Shown: piece after piece, positions 7,638-16,411 of the stretch
Layout of the letters: each line of letters begins with the position of its first letter
Position numbering within the stretch: position 1 is the stretch's first letter
Origin: CAZIAK01 sp964537035
GTDB taxonomy: Bacteria > Planctomycetota > B15-G4
DNA length: 64,000 bases
Assembly (NCBI GenBank): GCA_964537035.1
Contig: CAZIAK010000007.1
Span: 1 to 64,000 of the forward strand
Direction of reading: 5' to 3'
Program-made: the position numbers and the translations under genes
The notes under the pieces: generated by a model
Seen by the model: the letters and a program-made list of their open reading frames with translations, nothing else
Told to the model about the DNA's origin: nothing
Databases searched by the model: none

Positions 7638-8830
7638 CTCTGCTCCGGCTGCGAGCCTGAGACTCCGCCGCTTGAGCTGGCCTGGGGCTCTGTTCGCGCG
7701 ATGCCGAAGTGGGCGTAGACCGGACGCTCGAAGCCGTCGCTGGGCTGATTGACGATGCCTCCCAACAAGCCGAGGGCCATCGTTGACGACCCTCCTTGAT
7801 CGCACCAGATGCCGTCGCTGGCCCCGAACGCGAGCAGCACGGAGGCGGCGTCATCGAGTTCGAGACCGAGGCTGTAGTTGGGCTGGCGACCGTCGACGAC
7901 CAGCAGGACAAGGCGCTCGCCACGGGCATCGATACCCATCAGGGTGCGTGGGTTGATGCGCATCCAACGCTCCTTCTCGTTCACCGCGAGTGCCCCGTCG
8001 CGTAGCGCGGTGCCCCGTCCCCAGAGAGCGTTGTGCATCTCGGGGCCGGTGTCCGTTGCAGGCTCACCACCAGGCATGTAGCGAGCCCGGTTCTGGCGAT
8101 CGAACGCGAGAAACGGACGCCGACTGACCTCATCTCGAAGCACAGCCACCCCGTCTGAGACCCAGGCCCCCGTGTATCTTCCAAGAGGGGCATCGAGCGC
8201 CGGGCTCACACCTGCCTCACCGTTGATGGCCACGATGCAATCACGCTCCGCAGCGAAGGCGCTGGTCAGAGTCTTGTCGCCCATGGCGTCGGTGATCTCG
8301 ATGCTGATCGAAGGGTCGGTGAGATCGATGACGGCTGCGTAGACCATGCAGTACGGCGGTTCGCGCACGCGTAGGTAGGCGAACTCCACGGCCTGGTCGA
8401 GGGCCACTACTTCAAGATCACAGCGAGGGAAGAGACCTGCGATCCGCGCCCTGGTTGCAGCTGCATCGATGAGCTGGAGATGGTTCTGTCTGCTCACAGC
8501 GAATCGATCGCCCTCGGACCGGATGGCCTCCATGAGCGCGTCGAAACCCAGCTGCTTGACCAAGCCTGTGGACCTGGCGATACGCGCGTCGAGATGCACC
8601 ATGGCAGTGGCTCCGAGGAGCAACAGGAGCCCTGCCAGGTGGGCGCGCCACGGCCACGGGCCGAGAGATCTTAGGAGGATACTTGCGAGCGCAAACCAAG
8701 CGAGAACCACCAGCGAGAAGACGAGGCCCACGGCACCGAGTACGAGCACGAGGGGGTATCGACCCATCTGCGCTCCGATCTCCGCCCACAGGGCGACGAC
8801 GCCATAGAGAGTGCCTACCAGAGTGTCCAT
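7638..8830 (-). CDS. membrane-anchored phosphodiester glycosidase (NAGPA/DUF2233), 3' end in gap
   Basis: 397 residues visible from the ATG at 8830. The N-terminus has two hydrophobic segments (about 28-50 and 60-77). The C-terminal domain is the phosphodiester glycosidase (N-acetylglucosamine-1-phosphodiester alpha-N-acetylglucosaminidase) fold: INGEAGVSP, NPRTLMGID, LVLLVVDGRQPNYSLGL and the hallmark DGIWCDQGGSSTMALG, close to the usual domain end at VYAHFGIA. Such enzymes remove a sugar from a phosphodiester, typically outside the membrane. It lies 139 bp behind the EptA-like gene on the same strand, which fits a role in trimming or remodelling surface glycoconjugates. That 139-bp spacer contains a CCTGAAGG motif (8860-8867) and a GGTGC/GCACC inverted repeat. 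Confidence 0.82.
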
Positions 8831-8969
8831 TGAGACTCACAGTGTCCTCGGGTTTGGTGCCTGAAGGTGAGCACCCGGAGTTGGCCGTTGGGGCATGCCG
8901 ACGGGAGAGAGACGGGGGACTCCATCGCGATCCCGGCGACCGAGCCACAGACGAGTTCCCCGGCGCATG

Positions 8970-10652
8970 TCATTTGAAGACTCGGGCGGGCGCCAGGAGG
9001 TCAAGCTCTTGAACGTACGTCTCGGTCACGATGTCGAAGAGACCGAGCAGGGTGTGGAACAGGTTGTCATGGCTCAGGGGCTGATGGCGACCCGCTTCGA
9101 CCAGGGACATGTCCAGCCCCAACCCCTGGGCGCTGTCGGGCCCCAGCCAGAGCACCATGGGCACATGGGTCTGCTCGTCAGGCGCCAACCAGCAGGGGTA
9201 GCCATGGAGGTAGACGCCATTCTCGCCCAGGGACTCGCCGTGGTCGGAGACGTAGAGCATGGCCACCCTGGCGTCGGCCGCTACAGGCTCCAGCAGATCG
9301 ATGAGTTGGCTCAAGACCATGTCCGTATAGACGATGGTGTTGTCATAGGCGTTGATCATTTCCTCCTGCGCACAGTTCTGCAGGTCGGCTTGCGAACACT
9401 CGGGCAAGAAGCGTTTTGCATCATCAGGCGCCCGCTTGGCATAGGCCGGTCCGTGGCTACCGAGCTGATGCAAGACGACGAGAAGATCGCCGCTGCCCTG
9501 GTCAATGAGGTCAGGCAGGCCTTCTAGAAGGGCGCCGTCATACACCCCGTCTTCAGAGAGCAGCGAGGGCTCGTCGGTCAGCTGGTAGCCCCACTCGACG
9601 GGCACCCGGTCGCAGACGCCCTTGCAACCGCTGTTGTTTTCTCGCCAGCGAACCTGAACGCCGCACCGTTGGAGCACGTCGAGCAGGTTCTCCTCACTGT
9701 CAGCAGCGGATCGAGAGAAGGCGTCGCGGCTCCTCGCAGAAAACATACAGGGCACTGACACCGCAGTTGACGTCCCGCAGGAATGGACATCGGGATAGTT
9801 GATCACACCGCGCTCCTCCAAACCGGGGGTGGTCTGGCGCTCATAGCCGTTCAGCGAGAAGTGGCTAGCCGTCGCGGTCTCGCCCACGACGAGGACAACC
9901 ACCCGCCGAGCGGCACCGTCAGCTGGAGCCTTCTTCCTGGCGTCAGGAGCAATGACATCCAGCGGCCCCGCAGGCACATGCAGGACCTCGGCGATCAGGT
10001 CCCGGGTCGCGACGAGCGCTGCGGAGGGAGACAACATCAAGCGGAGGGAGCGGTGTTCCCGGGCGAAGAGCGTGAGCTCCCGGCCAGTCAGCGTCCAGGC
10101 CCCTGCGAGCAGAACCATGTGGCCGAGGATCAACACCACGCGCAAGCCGAGCTCGCGGTGCAGGGAGCCAAAGCGCAGCCTGACTCTGCACAGCAAGACC
10201 GAGGGCAGAAGCCCACACCAGGCTACACGCCACGCCAATGGCCAGCTCAGCAGTTCGCTGGCCTCCCGTAGATCGGTCTCCAGGATGTTGCGAATCATGG
10301 CCTCGTCAAACAAGACGCCCCATGCGTCGACTGCGTAGGACGAGAGGGCAGTCAGGATGAGCAGGAACACCACCACAGGTTTGAACACCCACTTCCAGCA
10401 GACCAGCAGCATGGCGATGTGCAACAACAGCGCCAGGGCCAACACAGCGGTCAGTACCGCGCCAGCGTTTGCTTCTCCGATCTGTTCGACGGTTGTCTGC
10501 CAGACTCGGAGGTTTCCAGCCACTGCCATGAAAAACGCCAGGAACGTTGCCAGGAACGCGGCACGAAGGCTAGGGGCCGTTGCTGGCGCAGCGGAATGCG
10601 CAAGGCGCATCCTGACTCTTGCGCCGCTGGGTATGGGTTGACCAGCTACCAT
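8970..10652 (-). CDS. eptA: EptA-like lipid A phosphoethanolamine transferase
   Basis: 560 residues: about five N-terminal membrane helices (within residues 30-185) and a periplasmic alkaline-phosphatase-fold domain from about 248. Catalytic blocks: VVLVVGETATASHFSLNGY (metal-binding Glu258), SCGTSTAVSVPCMFS at 291-305 (contains the nucleophilic Thr that carries phosphoethanolamine), and YVSDHGESLGENG (Asp-His metal ligands). Paired cysteines (GCKGVC, PECSQADLQNC) match the disulfides of EptA/MCR enzymes. It transfers phosphoethanolamine from phosphatidylethanolamine to lipid A, lowering negative charge. Its ATG overlaps the kinase stop by 7 bases; the alternative start at 10610 would remove 14 residues. 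Co-transcription with a two-component system resembles the pmrCAB operon, in a different gene order. Confidence 0.88.
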   Translation of the reverse strand: MVAGQPIPSGARVRMRLAHSAAPATAPSLRAAFLATFLAFFMAVAGNLRVWQTTVEQIGEANAGAVLTAVLALALLLHIAMLLVCWKWVFKPVVVFLLILTALSSYAVDAWGVLFDEAMIRNILETDLREASELLSWPLAWRVAWCGLLPSVLLCRVRLRFGSLHRELGLRVVLILGHMVLLAGAWTLTGRELTLFAREHRSLRLMLSPSAALVATRDLIAEVLHVPAGPLDVIAPDARKKAPADGAARRVVVLVVGETATASHFSLNGYERQTTPGLEERGVINYPDVHSCGTSTAVSVPCMFSARSRDAFSRSAADSEENLLDVLQRCGVQVRWRENNSGCKGVCDRVPVEWGYQLTDEPSLLSEDGVYDGALLEGLPDLIDQGSGDLLVVLHQLGSHGPAYAKRAPDDAKRFLPECSQADLQNCAQEEMINAYDNTIVYTDMVLSQLIDLLEPVAADARVAMLYVSDHGESLGENGVYLHGYPCWLAPDEQTHVPMVLWLGPDSAQGLGLDMSLVEAGRHQPLSHDNLFHTLLGLFDIVTETYVQELDLLAPARVFK

Positions 10653-12148
10653 CGACGCACCTGAAAAAGAGCCAATCGAACCTGGAAAACCGAGCCGCCG
10701 CCTTCTGGGAACGAGGCGCTGACAGCCCCCCCGTGGGCCTCGACGAGCCCCTGGACGATGGCGAGGCCGAGGCCAAAACCGCCCGCAGCGCCGCGTGACA
10801 TGTCGGCCCGAAAGAATCGCTCAAAGAGACGGTCTCTCAGACTCTCGGGGACCCCTGGGCCAGTGTCCTTCACGGTCAAGAGGGCCTGGTCATCGTTGCT
10901 GGTGACCTGCACTGTCACACTGCCACCTTCTGGTGTAAACGTCAGCGCGTTCGCCACCAGGTTGTTGATGACCTGCGCGAGGCGTTGAGCGTCGCCGGCG
11001 ACCACGACGCCCGAAGAGATCTCGGCGGTGAGGGAGAGCCCCTGCTCACCTGCTCTGCTCTGCGCTTCGTTGACGGACCGGCTGGCCAATGCCCCGAGGT
11101 CCACGGGTTCGCTGGGTGTCGGCTCGAGCCCTGCGTCTTCCCGCGCGAGCGTGAGAATCAGCTCGGCGAGCGTGGTCATTCGCTCGGCCACGTGCAGCTG
11201 CTCCCGCAGGCCATCGCGGTACTCGTCAAGGTCGCGATCGCGCTGGAGCAGGAGCTCGGCGTTGCCGCGCAGGAACGCCAGCGGCGTGCGCAGCTCGTGG
11301 CTCACGTCCGCCGTGAGCCGCCTCTGCAGTTCGATGGAAGCCTGCAAGCGATCGAGCGCGTCGTTCAGTGCGTGGGCCAGAAGTTCAAGTTCGGGCACCA
11401 CCGCGTCGGCGCTGATGCGGCGCCCCGGCGCCTCTGGGCCCAGGCTGGTCGCCTCCCGCTGCATGCGACCGAGCGGAGCCACGAGGCGGCCCGAGACGCC
11501 CAGAGCCAGAAGCCCGGACAACCCGATCGCGCCTAGACCGACGGCGAGCAGAAACTGGCGCAGCCCCGCGAGGCTTTCGTCCCTGTCCTGCGTGTCGATC
11601 GCCAGCATCAGGTGAAAACGCCGTTCGTCAGCCTGGGCATCCAGGAACGCCTCACTGGGCCGGTCACTGATCAAACCTGTGGCGACCCAACCATGATAGT
11701 CCTCTTCGGTTCGGGCGACGAACGACAGGTGCAGCCGGGCACAGCGTGTGCCGAAAGGCCCGTCGTCCAGCTCATCGAGATCCATCGCAGCTCGCCGCCA
11801 TGCGGGCGCCGCGCCGATCTTCTCATCGCCCAGGGAGGGCGACCGAAAGAGCTCCTCGCCCGTCCGCGACCACACGACGAAGTACACCCCGGAGGCAGAG
11901 CGAACGTACTCCGGCAGCATGGGCAGCGGCACCTCGAGAACGGGTTGGTGGTCCTCGACCTCGACATTGCTGGCGACGATCTCTCCGCGCAGGCACAGCT
12001 CTTCGATGAGGGCAGCGTGGGCAGCAGACCGTGCGTGCCAGTACACACCCGACGTGATCGTCACAACGACCACAGTCGCCACGCCGACGAGCCCCAAGAC
12101 CGCGGTCGAACGCAGACTACGCATGGTCTTTTCCCGCTCGGAGCTCAT
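10646..12148 (-). CDS. sensor histidine kinase of the EptA operon
   Basis: 500-residue membrane histidine kinase. TM1 is at about 13-33, followed by a periplasmic sensor of about 150 residues, TM2 at about 190-210, then HAMP, the dimerisation H-box (ADVSHELRTPLAFLRGN) and an ATPase domain with the N box (INNLVANALTFT), G1 (VKDTGPGVP) and G2 (GGFGLGLAIV). The sensor part is acidic in places (DLDELDDGP, RTEEDYHG); PmrB-type sensors use acidic residues to bind metals, but assigning that here is inference. The start at 12148 overlaps the regulator gene; the ATG at 12124 is an alternative. Partner of the adjacent response regulator. Confidence 0.9.
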   Translation of the reverse strand: MSSEREKTMRSLRSTAVLGLVGVATVVVVTITSGVYWHARSAAHAALIEELCLRGEIVASNVEVEDHQPVLEVPLPMLPEYVRSASGVYFVVWSRTGEELFRSPSLGDEKIGAAPAWRRAAMDLDELDDGPFGTRCARLHLSFVARTEEDYHGWVATGLISDRPSEAFLDAQADERRFHLMLAIDTQDRDESLAGLRQFLLAVGLGAIGLSGLLALGVSGRLVAPLGRMQREATSLGPEAPGRRISADAVVPELELLAHALNDALDRLQASIELQRRLTADVSHELRTPLAFLRGNAELLLQRDRDLDEYRDGLREQLHVAERMTTLAELILTLAREDAGLEPTPSEPVDLGALASRSVNEAQSRAGEQGLSLTAEISSGVVVAGDAQRLAQVINNLVANALTFTPEGGSVTVQVTSNDDQALLTVKDTGPGVPESLRDRLFERFFRADMSRGAAGGFGLGLAIVQGLVEAHGGAVSASFPEGGGSVFQVRLALFQVRRW

Positions 12149-12797
12149 ACCCCAGACCTCTCACCGCGCGAATCTCTGGAGCACCGGGGACCCCACGCAG
12201 GGAGCGGCGCAGGCGACTGACGTAGACCTCCAGGACATTGCTCGCTGGCTCGTGGTCATCGTCGTACAGACGGGACAGCAGATCAGCACGACTGTGGATG
12301 CGATGCGGATCGCGCGCCAGGACGTGCAACAAGTTGAACTCCTTGGCCGTGAGTTCAAGGGGCTCTCCGCCGAGCAGGGCAACGCGCCGGGCGGGGTCCA
12401 CCTGCAAGGACCCGACCGCATGCACGGGCGCTTGCGAGACGCGTCTGCGCAAGAGCGCACGAACCCGAGCGAGCAGCTCCTCCCACCGGAACGGCTTCAC
12501 CACGTAGTCGTCGCCACCCGCGTCGAGGCCTTCGACATGCGCGGGTAGAGAGTCACGGGCTGTGAGAAAGAGGACGGGTGCCGTACGCCCCGCCCTACGC
12601 ATGCCTCTGACGATCTCGATGCCGTCCCCGCCGGGGAGCATCCGATCGAGCACCACCACGTCATAGTCGACCGTCTCGGCACGCCAGAGCCCGTCATCCA
12701 TGGTCATGGCGACGTCCACCGCATAGCCAGCTTCTGTGAAGCCGCGCTGCAAGAGCGAGGCGAGAGCGAGGTTGTCTTCCACCACCAGGAGTCTCAT
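12117..12797 (-). CDS. OmpR/PmrA-type response regulator
   Basis: 226 residues from the ATG at 12797 (the frame is open to 12839, but MRLLVVEDN is the normal family start). Receiver domain: VVEDN acidic pocket, phosphorylated Asp in VVVLDRMLPGGDG, Thr in FLTARDS, Lys in VVKPF. C-terminal winged helix: LELTAKEFNLLHVLARDP and the recognition-helix region VLEVYVSRLRRSL. It should bind direct hexamer repeats spaced by 5 bp, as this family does; such a repeat is present at 14863-14879. It lies between the YejM-like gene and the kinase, and its last codons overlap the kinase start. Confidence 0.9.
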   Translation of the reverse strand: MRLLVVEDNLALASLLQRGFTEAGYAVDVAMTMDDGLWRAETVDYDVVVLDRMLPGGDGIEIVRGMRRAGRTAPVLFLTARDSLPAHVEGLDAGGDDYVVKPFRWEELLARVRALLRRRVSQAPVHAVGSLQVDPARRVALLGGEPLELTAKEFNLLHVLARDPHRIHSRADLLSRLYDDDHEPASNVLEVYVSRLRRSLRGVPGAPEIRAVRGLGYELRAGKDHA

Positions 12798-12834
12798 GGC
12801 ATGAACCTCAATCGCAGCACGGCGGACAACGAAG

Positions 12835-12849
12835 CCCATGGGCCATGGG
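12835..12849. promoter_or_regulatory. 15-bp palindrome upstream of the response regulator start
   Basis: CCCATGG-G-CCATGGG is a perfect 7-bp inverted repeat around a single base, 37 bases before the chosen ATG of the response regulator (12797). It lies in the 125-bp gap behind the YejM-like gene, which otherwise holds no gene. It could be an operator for an internal promoter; there is no independent support. Confidence 0.3.
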
Positions 12850-12922
12850 TGCAGGGTCGCCGGGGGACCGGCCCCATCGCGCCCCTTTGACGAGAGCGAT
12901 TGCCCTGCGCAGCGTCTCCATT

Positions 12923-14839
12923 CTAGGGAGAGAACCTGCCGAGATCACTGAGCACACTCACGAAGTCGGAGCGGCGAGACTCCATGACCACGCTGACGTC
13001 CAGAAGCTCTTCGTCGTCCCTCGTGGTGACGTGCTGGCGAAACATGCTTGAGCTGCCCACCGGGAAGGTCACCTTCGCCTCCTCGTCCACCCAGGCCAGG
13101 TGATCCCAGTCGGCGACCACCACGTGATCTCGCCTTGCATCTCCGAGGAGATCAAGGCCCAGTGAGTAATCCTCCACAGGGTTCGTCACCCCGAGGGCCG
13201 TCAGCAACGTGGGGACGATATCGAGATGGCTGGTCATGCGCTGCACTACCTCGGGCTTCTGTCCTGGGACCCAGAGCACAAGGGGCACGCGAATCTGCTC
13301 CTGAGAGAACGCCGAGTGGTGCCCCCAGCGACCCTTTTCCATGAACTCTTCGCCATGGTCGCCAGTCATGACGACGATGGTGGAGTCGAGCAGGTCGTTC
13401 TGCTCCAAGCCTTCGATTACCCGAGCGAACTGCATGTCGAGGTGGTGGCAGGCGTTGATGTAGCGGTTCTTGATCAACGGCATGTCCCCGTCGAGGTCCA
13501 TGGTCGCGTAGTTCATGTCCTCCAGGTAGGGCTCTGCGATGATGGCATCGTCGGGGAAGTAGTAGCTCGCGTGGGGCGACTCGAAGAACATGAAACGAAA
13601 GAACGGTCGCGCAGAGTCTCTGTTCTTGAGGCTGTCGAGCAGCATCGAGACGTTGGCCTGGTCGTTCTCCCAGCCCAATTTGTCCGGGTCACCTTCGGTG
13701 AGAGCGGCCGACGGCAATCTGGAGAAGATCGTCTTGTCGAACTCGGGGAAGCTGAACCGGGCGCTCGTGAAGGCGTGCAGGTCGTAACCTCCATCCACCA
13801 TGAGATCGAGAACTGCAGGGCTCCTCGTCTCGTTGAGAAAGGAGAACCAGTACGACCCGAAGAGTCCGTAGAACATGGAGAACATGCCCATGCGGGTCCC
13901 GTTGCCGCCGCTGTAGTGGTTGACGAACGACAGCGCCTGGTCTGCGAACGATGAAGTCGCTGGCATGGTCTGCGGATTCAGCATGTCCCAGCGCCAAGAC
14001 TCGGACACGAGCCAGACGACGTTGAGGTCCCTGGTGGCAGGGTCTCGTTCAATGTCTGCGACGGGGTAGTTCAGGTGCACGCTGCCCGGAGCCATGTGGA
14101 CGCCTCGGTCGCGACGGGGCTTGATGCCGACCCTCTGTGCGAAGGAGTGCATGCGCGCGCGGGTATAGAACGGAAAGGCGCTCGCCGCGGTCACGATAGG
14201 CTGGTAGTCGCCGGCGTCACTCAGGCCGTAGGCCATACGCTCTCCCCCCGCCAGAATGAGAAACAGGCTCGCCCCAACCACCGCCGTTCTCCAGGAGAGG
14301 CTGCGACCCACAAGCGAAGCCAGCCAGCGGGAACGACGGGAGAACACAAGCAGGAGCGACTGAATTGCGACTGCGGACAGGACGATGGCCACCAAGCTGA
14401 ACTTGGTCGATCTGGTCGCACCAAGCGACTCAATCCCTCCGGGAGTTGAGAGGATGTTCCATACAAAGCCGTTCGCGTGAAAACCGTACATTCGAAAGAC
14501 GATGCCATCAGCGTACAGAAACAGCTGAACCCCGGCAGTACAGAGCACAGCGACAACGCCGACCAGCCGGTCGGGCCGTAAGCGGAGGGCGGCCAGGCCA
14601 CGGGCGAGAGGCCCGATACCCAAGAGCTTGACCAGCAGGAACAACAGCATCGCCACAGGCAGCAGGTAGATCACCGAATAGGTGAGCCACACCGCCAAGA
14701 CGTAAGCGACCGTCGCTCCATTGAGGAAATGGACCTCCGTGACGAAGGTCGCTGTGTTCGCCAGCACGAACAGATAGGTCAAGACGAGGAACCGAAGGAG
14801 CCCGTCACCGATTGTGGTCTGGACACGTGAGTTGGCCAT
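12923..14839 (-). CDS. YejM/PbgA-like membrane sulfatase-fold protein
   Basis: 638 residues: five membrane helices in the first about 200 residues, then a periplasmic sulfatase-fold domain. The domain starts NVVWLVSESWRWDML and contains HYSGGNGTRMGMFSMFYGL, very like the signature of YejM/PbgA (DUF3413), the inner-membrane protein that controls LPS synthesis in enterobacteria. It also keeps VVMTGDHGEEFMEKG and GHHSAFSQEQ, so the metal-site Asp-His and His residues are present. Whether it is an enzyme (a lipid-head-group transferase) or a regulator is open. It heads the EptA cluster and is divergent from the gene at 14954. By eye its GC is lower than the haem operon (one counted line of 60 bases: 36 G/C here against 42 at 24721-24780). 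Confidence 0.8.
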   Translation of the reverse strand: MANSRVQTTIGDGLLRFLVLTYLFVLANTATFVTEVHFLNGATVAYVLAVWLTYSVIYLLPVAMLLFLLVKLLGIGPLARGLAALRLRPDRLVGVVAVLCTAGVQLFLYADGIVFRMYGFHANGFVWNILSTPGGIESLGATRSTKFSLVAIVLSAVAIQSLLLVFSRRSRWLASLVGRSLSWRTAVVGASLFLILAGGERMAYGLSDAGDYQPIVTAASAFPFYTRARMHSFAQRVGIKPRRDRGVHMAPGSVHLNYPVADIERDPATRDLNVVWLVSESWRWDMLNPQTMPATSSFADQALSFVNHYSGGNGTRMGMFSMFYGLFGSYWFSFLNETRSPAVLDLMVDGGYDLHAFTSARFSFPEFDKTIFSRLPSAALTEGDPDKLGWENDQANVSMLLDSLKNRDSARPFFRFMFFESPHASYYFPDDAIIAEPYLEDMNYATMDLDGDMPLIKNRYINACHHLDMQFARVIEGLEQNDLLDSTIVVMTGDHGEEFMEKGRWGHHSAFSQEQIRVPLVLWVPGQKPEVVQRMTSHLDIVPTLLTALGVTNPVEDYSLGLDLLGDARRDHVVVADWDHLAWVDEEAKVTFPVGSSSMFRQHVTTRDDEELLDVSVVMESRRSDFVSVLSDLGRFSP

Positions 14840-14862
14840 AGCGTGTCATCAAACAAGACGCA

Positions 14863-14914
14863 CCTGAACCGAGCCTGAAGGCGGCGTGACACAGCCCTGT
14901 CATCCGCCTTCAGG
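14863..14914. promoter_or_regulatory. direct hexamer repeat plus long inverted repeat in divergent promoter
   Basis: CCTGAA occurs at 14863-14868 and again at 14874-14879, separated by 5 bases: the hexamer-N5-hexamer layout used by OmpR/PmrA regulators. The second copy opens a larger inverted repeat: CCTGAAGGCGG (14874-14884) pairs with CCGCCTTCAGG (14904-14914), and between them TGACA (14887-14891) pairs with TGTCA (14898-14902). The site starts 24 bases before the YejM-like ATG and ends 40 bases before the gene at 14954, so it can act on both. It may be an operator or a transcribed hairpin. Confidence 0.55.
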
Positions 14915-14953
14915 GATAGGCCGCCCCCTTGTCCCCTCCACCGTCAGCCCACC

Positions 14954-15412
14954 ATGCTTATCGCCCGACCCACAGGTCTTTTCACCAACAACTACAAGAT
15001 CTCTGATGTCCATGGAGACCACGTCGCCGAGTTGGCCATCGCCATGGTCAAGGAGGGCGGCCGGCTGCTCATGGACGACAAGGTGTTGCGCATCGAGCGC
15101 GAGACCATGTTCAGCGGGCCCTGGCAGCTGAAAGACGGCAACGAGGTGCTGCTCGAAGCGTTCAAGGTGTCGGTGATCAAGAACCGCTTCGAGATGAGCG
15201 TGAAAGGCGCCAGCCTCGAGCTGTCTCCCACCAGCTGGACCATGCGTGGCTTTCAGGTCGTCGGACCAGACTGGTCTCAGCTGGGCACGATCAAGCGGCC
15301 GTCGTTGCTGTCGCGGCGGGTGAACATCGAGCTGTCTGACCTGGTGCCCAGGCAAGCGCAGCTGTTCTTGCTCTTCCTGTCGGTCGTGCTCTGGAACCGG
15401 GCCCAGAGCTGA
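14954..15412 (+). CDS. tubby/LURP-one-like small protein
   Basis: 152 residues, no signal peptide. It starts with a short variable part, then an alternating strand pattern (YKISDVHGDHVAEL, LMDDKVLRIERETMF, EVLLEAFKVSVIKNRFEM) that resembles the tubby-C-terminal/LURP-one beta-barrel fold, and ends in a hydrophobic helix (AQLFLLFLSVVLW) as in tubby-like proteins. Many bacterial members look like scramblase-type or lipid-associated proteins, but the fold call here is by pattern only. It shares its promoter region with the YejM-like gene and is convergent with the DUF3482 gene. Confidence 0.5.
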   Translation: MLIARPTGLFTNNYKISDVHGDHVAELAIAMVKEGGRLLMDDKVLRIERETMFSGPWQLKDGNEVLLEAFKVSVIKNRFEMSVKGASLELSPTSWTMRGFQVVGPDWSQLGTIKRPSLLSRRVNIELSDLVPRQAQLFLLFLSVVLWNRAQS

Positions 15413-15437
15413 ACGCAGCGCGAGCTGCGGTCGACGC

Positions 15438-16411
15438 TCAGGCGCGCTGACCCAGCAGACCTGCGGCGTCGGGATAGCGCTGCAACAACACCGCGCGCAA
15501 GAGGGTCTCGACCTGCTGGGACACGACCTCTGCGGCCGCATCCTGGGCCGCAGCCTGGCTCACCCCCGGGCCCTTCGCAGCCAGCTCGGCCACGGCTCTC
15601 AACGCGCTCGCCCAGGCCTTGCTGCGAGCCGACAGCGCCGCTTCGAGATCGGCACGCCAGGGGTTGCTCGCCGTCTCCGCACCTGCCAGCAAGGCGTCAT
15701 CCACCTCTCCCCGGCCGCGACCAAACTGCGCCACCGCCAGGTAGATCAGGGACAGGCGCAAGGCCAGAGCGATCAGCGCCTCTGCCTGCCAGGTCACGGC
15801 GGGCTCTCCCGCAGAGGTCACCAGCTGGTAGCCCCGGGCCAGGCTCGCACCACCGACGGCGCCAGCGATGGCGCCCAAGATCAGACCGCCGCCAAAGGTC
15901 AGCCCGCCGGTGAGCACCTCGGCGGTGAGTCCGCTGGCCGCGCCGCTGACCAGCCCGCCCCAGAGCGCGCCACCCTTGACGCCCACGGGCGACAAGTTGG
16001 CCACGGCGAAGTCGGTCAGGCTCTCGCGCACCTGTGCGGCGGCTCGGCCTTCGAGCTCGTGCAACTCCAGCAGCGCCTCCAGCGCATCCCGCTGACGCAG
16101 GGCCAGGCGGTCCGCAAGGGACGACATGGCTCGCCGACGGGCAGCACCCGACGACAGCCCCCGGGGGACCAGTTCGCGATCGGCCGCCGTGTCAACCAGG
16201 GTCTCTGTCAGCAGGTCGATGACCCTGCCAAACGTCTTCATGCGCCGCTTGTTCCAGGCGGCAATCACCGAGGACATGGCGGCCCGCTTCGACACGGGCA
16301 NNNNNNNNNNNNNNNNNNNNNNNNNNNNNNNNNNNNNNNNNNNNNNNNNNNNNNNNNNNNNNNNNNNNNNNNNNNNNNNNNNNNNNNNNNNNNNNNNNNN
16401 ATCGTCTCCAT
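15438..16411 (-). CDS. DUF3482/GTPase-type protein, interrupted by an assembly gap
   Basis: The C-terminal 287 residues (15438-16300) are visible: helices with RRRAMSSLADRLALRQRDAL, a glycine-rich hydrophobic hairpin (GGALWGGLVSGAASGL ... GGGLILGAIAGAVGGASLARG) and more helices. This matches DUF3482, which normally follows an Era-type GTPase domain; that GTPase part is in the gap. The start is visible on the other side: an ATG at 16411 overlaps the DUF2868 stop as TGATG, then GAGACG before the N run. DUF3482 and DUF2868 genes are commonly adjacent, which supports the call. The function is unknown; the hairpin suggests membrane insertion. Confidence 0.7.
16301..16400. other. assembly gap (100 N)
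   Basis: Exactly 100 N inside the DUF3482 gene. The missing stretch should encode the N-terminal GTPase domain, so the real gap is probably several hundred bases. The frame of an ORF drawn through it has no meaning. Confidence 0.99.

Noticed and set aside
7004..8830. Single 608-residue protein across the gap
   Set aside because: It is an ORF running through N. The part after the gap has the wrong composition in that frame, whereas another frame gives a sensible small-protein C-terminus, and a separate gene starts at 7321 with a strong Shine-Dalgarno.
7638..14839. Genomic island with integrase or attachment sites
   Set aside because: GC seems lower by eye, but no integrase, transposase, tRNA or flanking direct repeat is present. 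Transfer remains possible but unproven.
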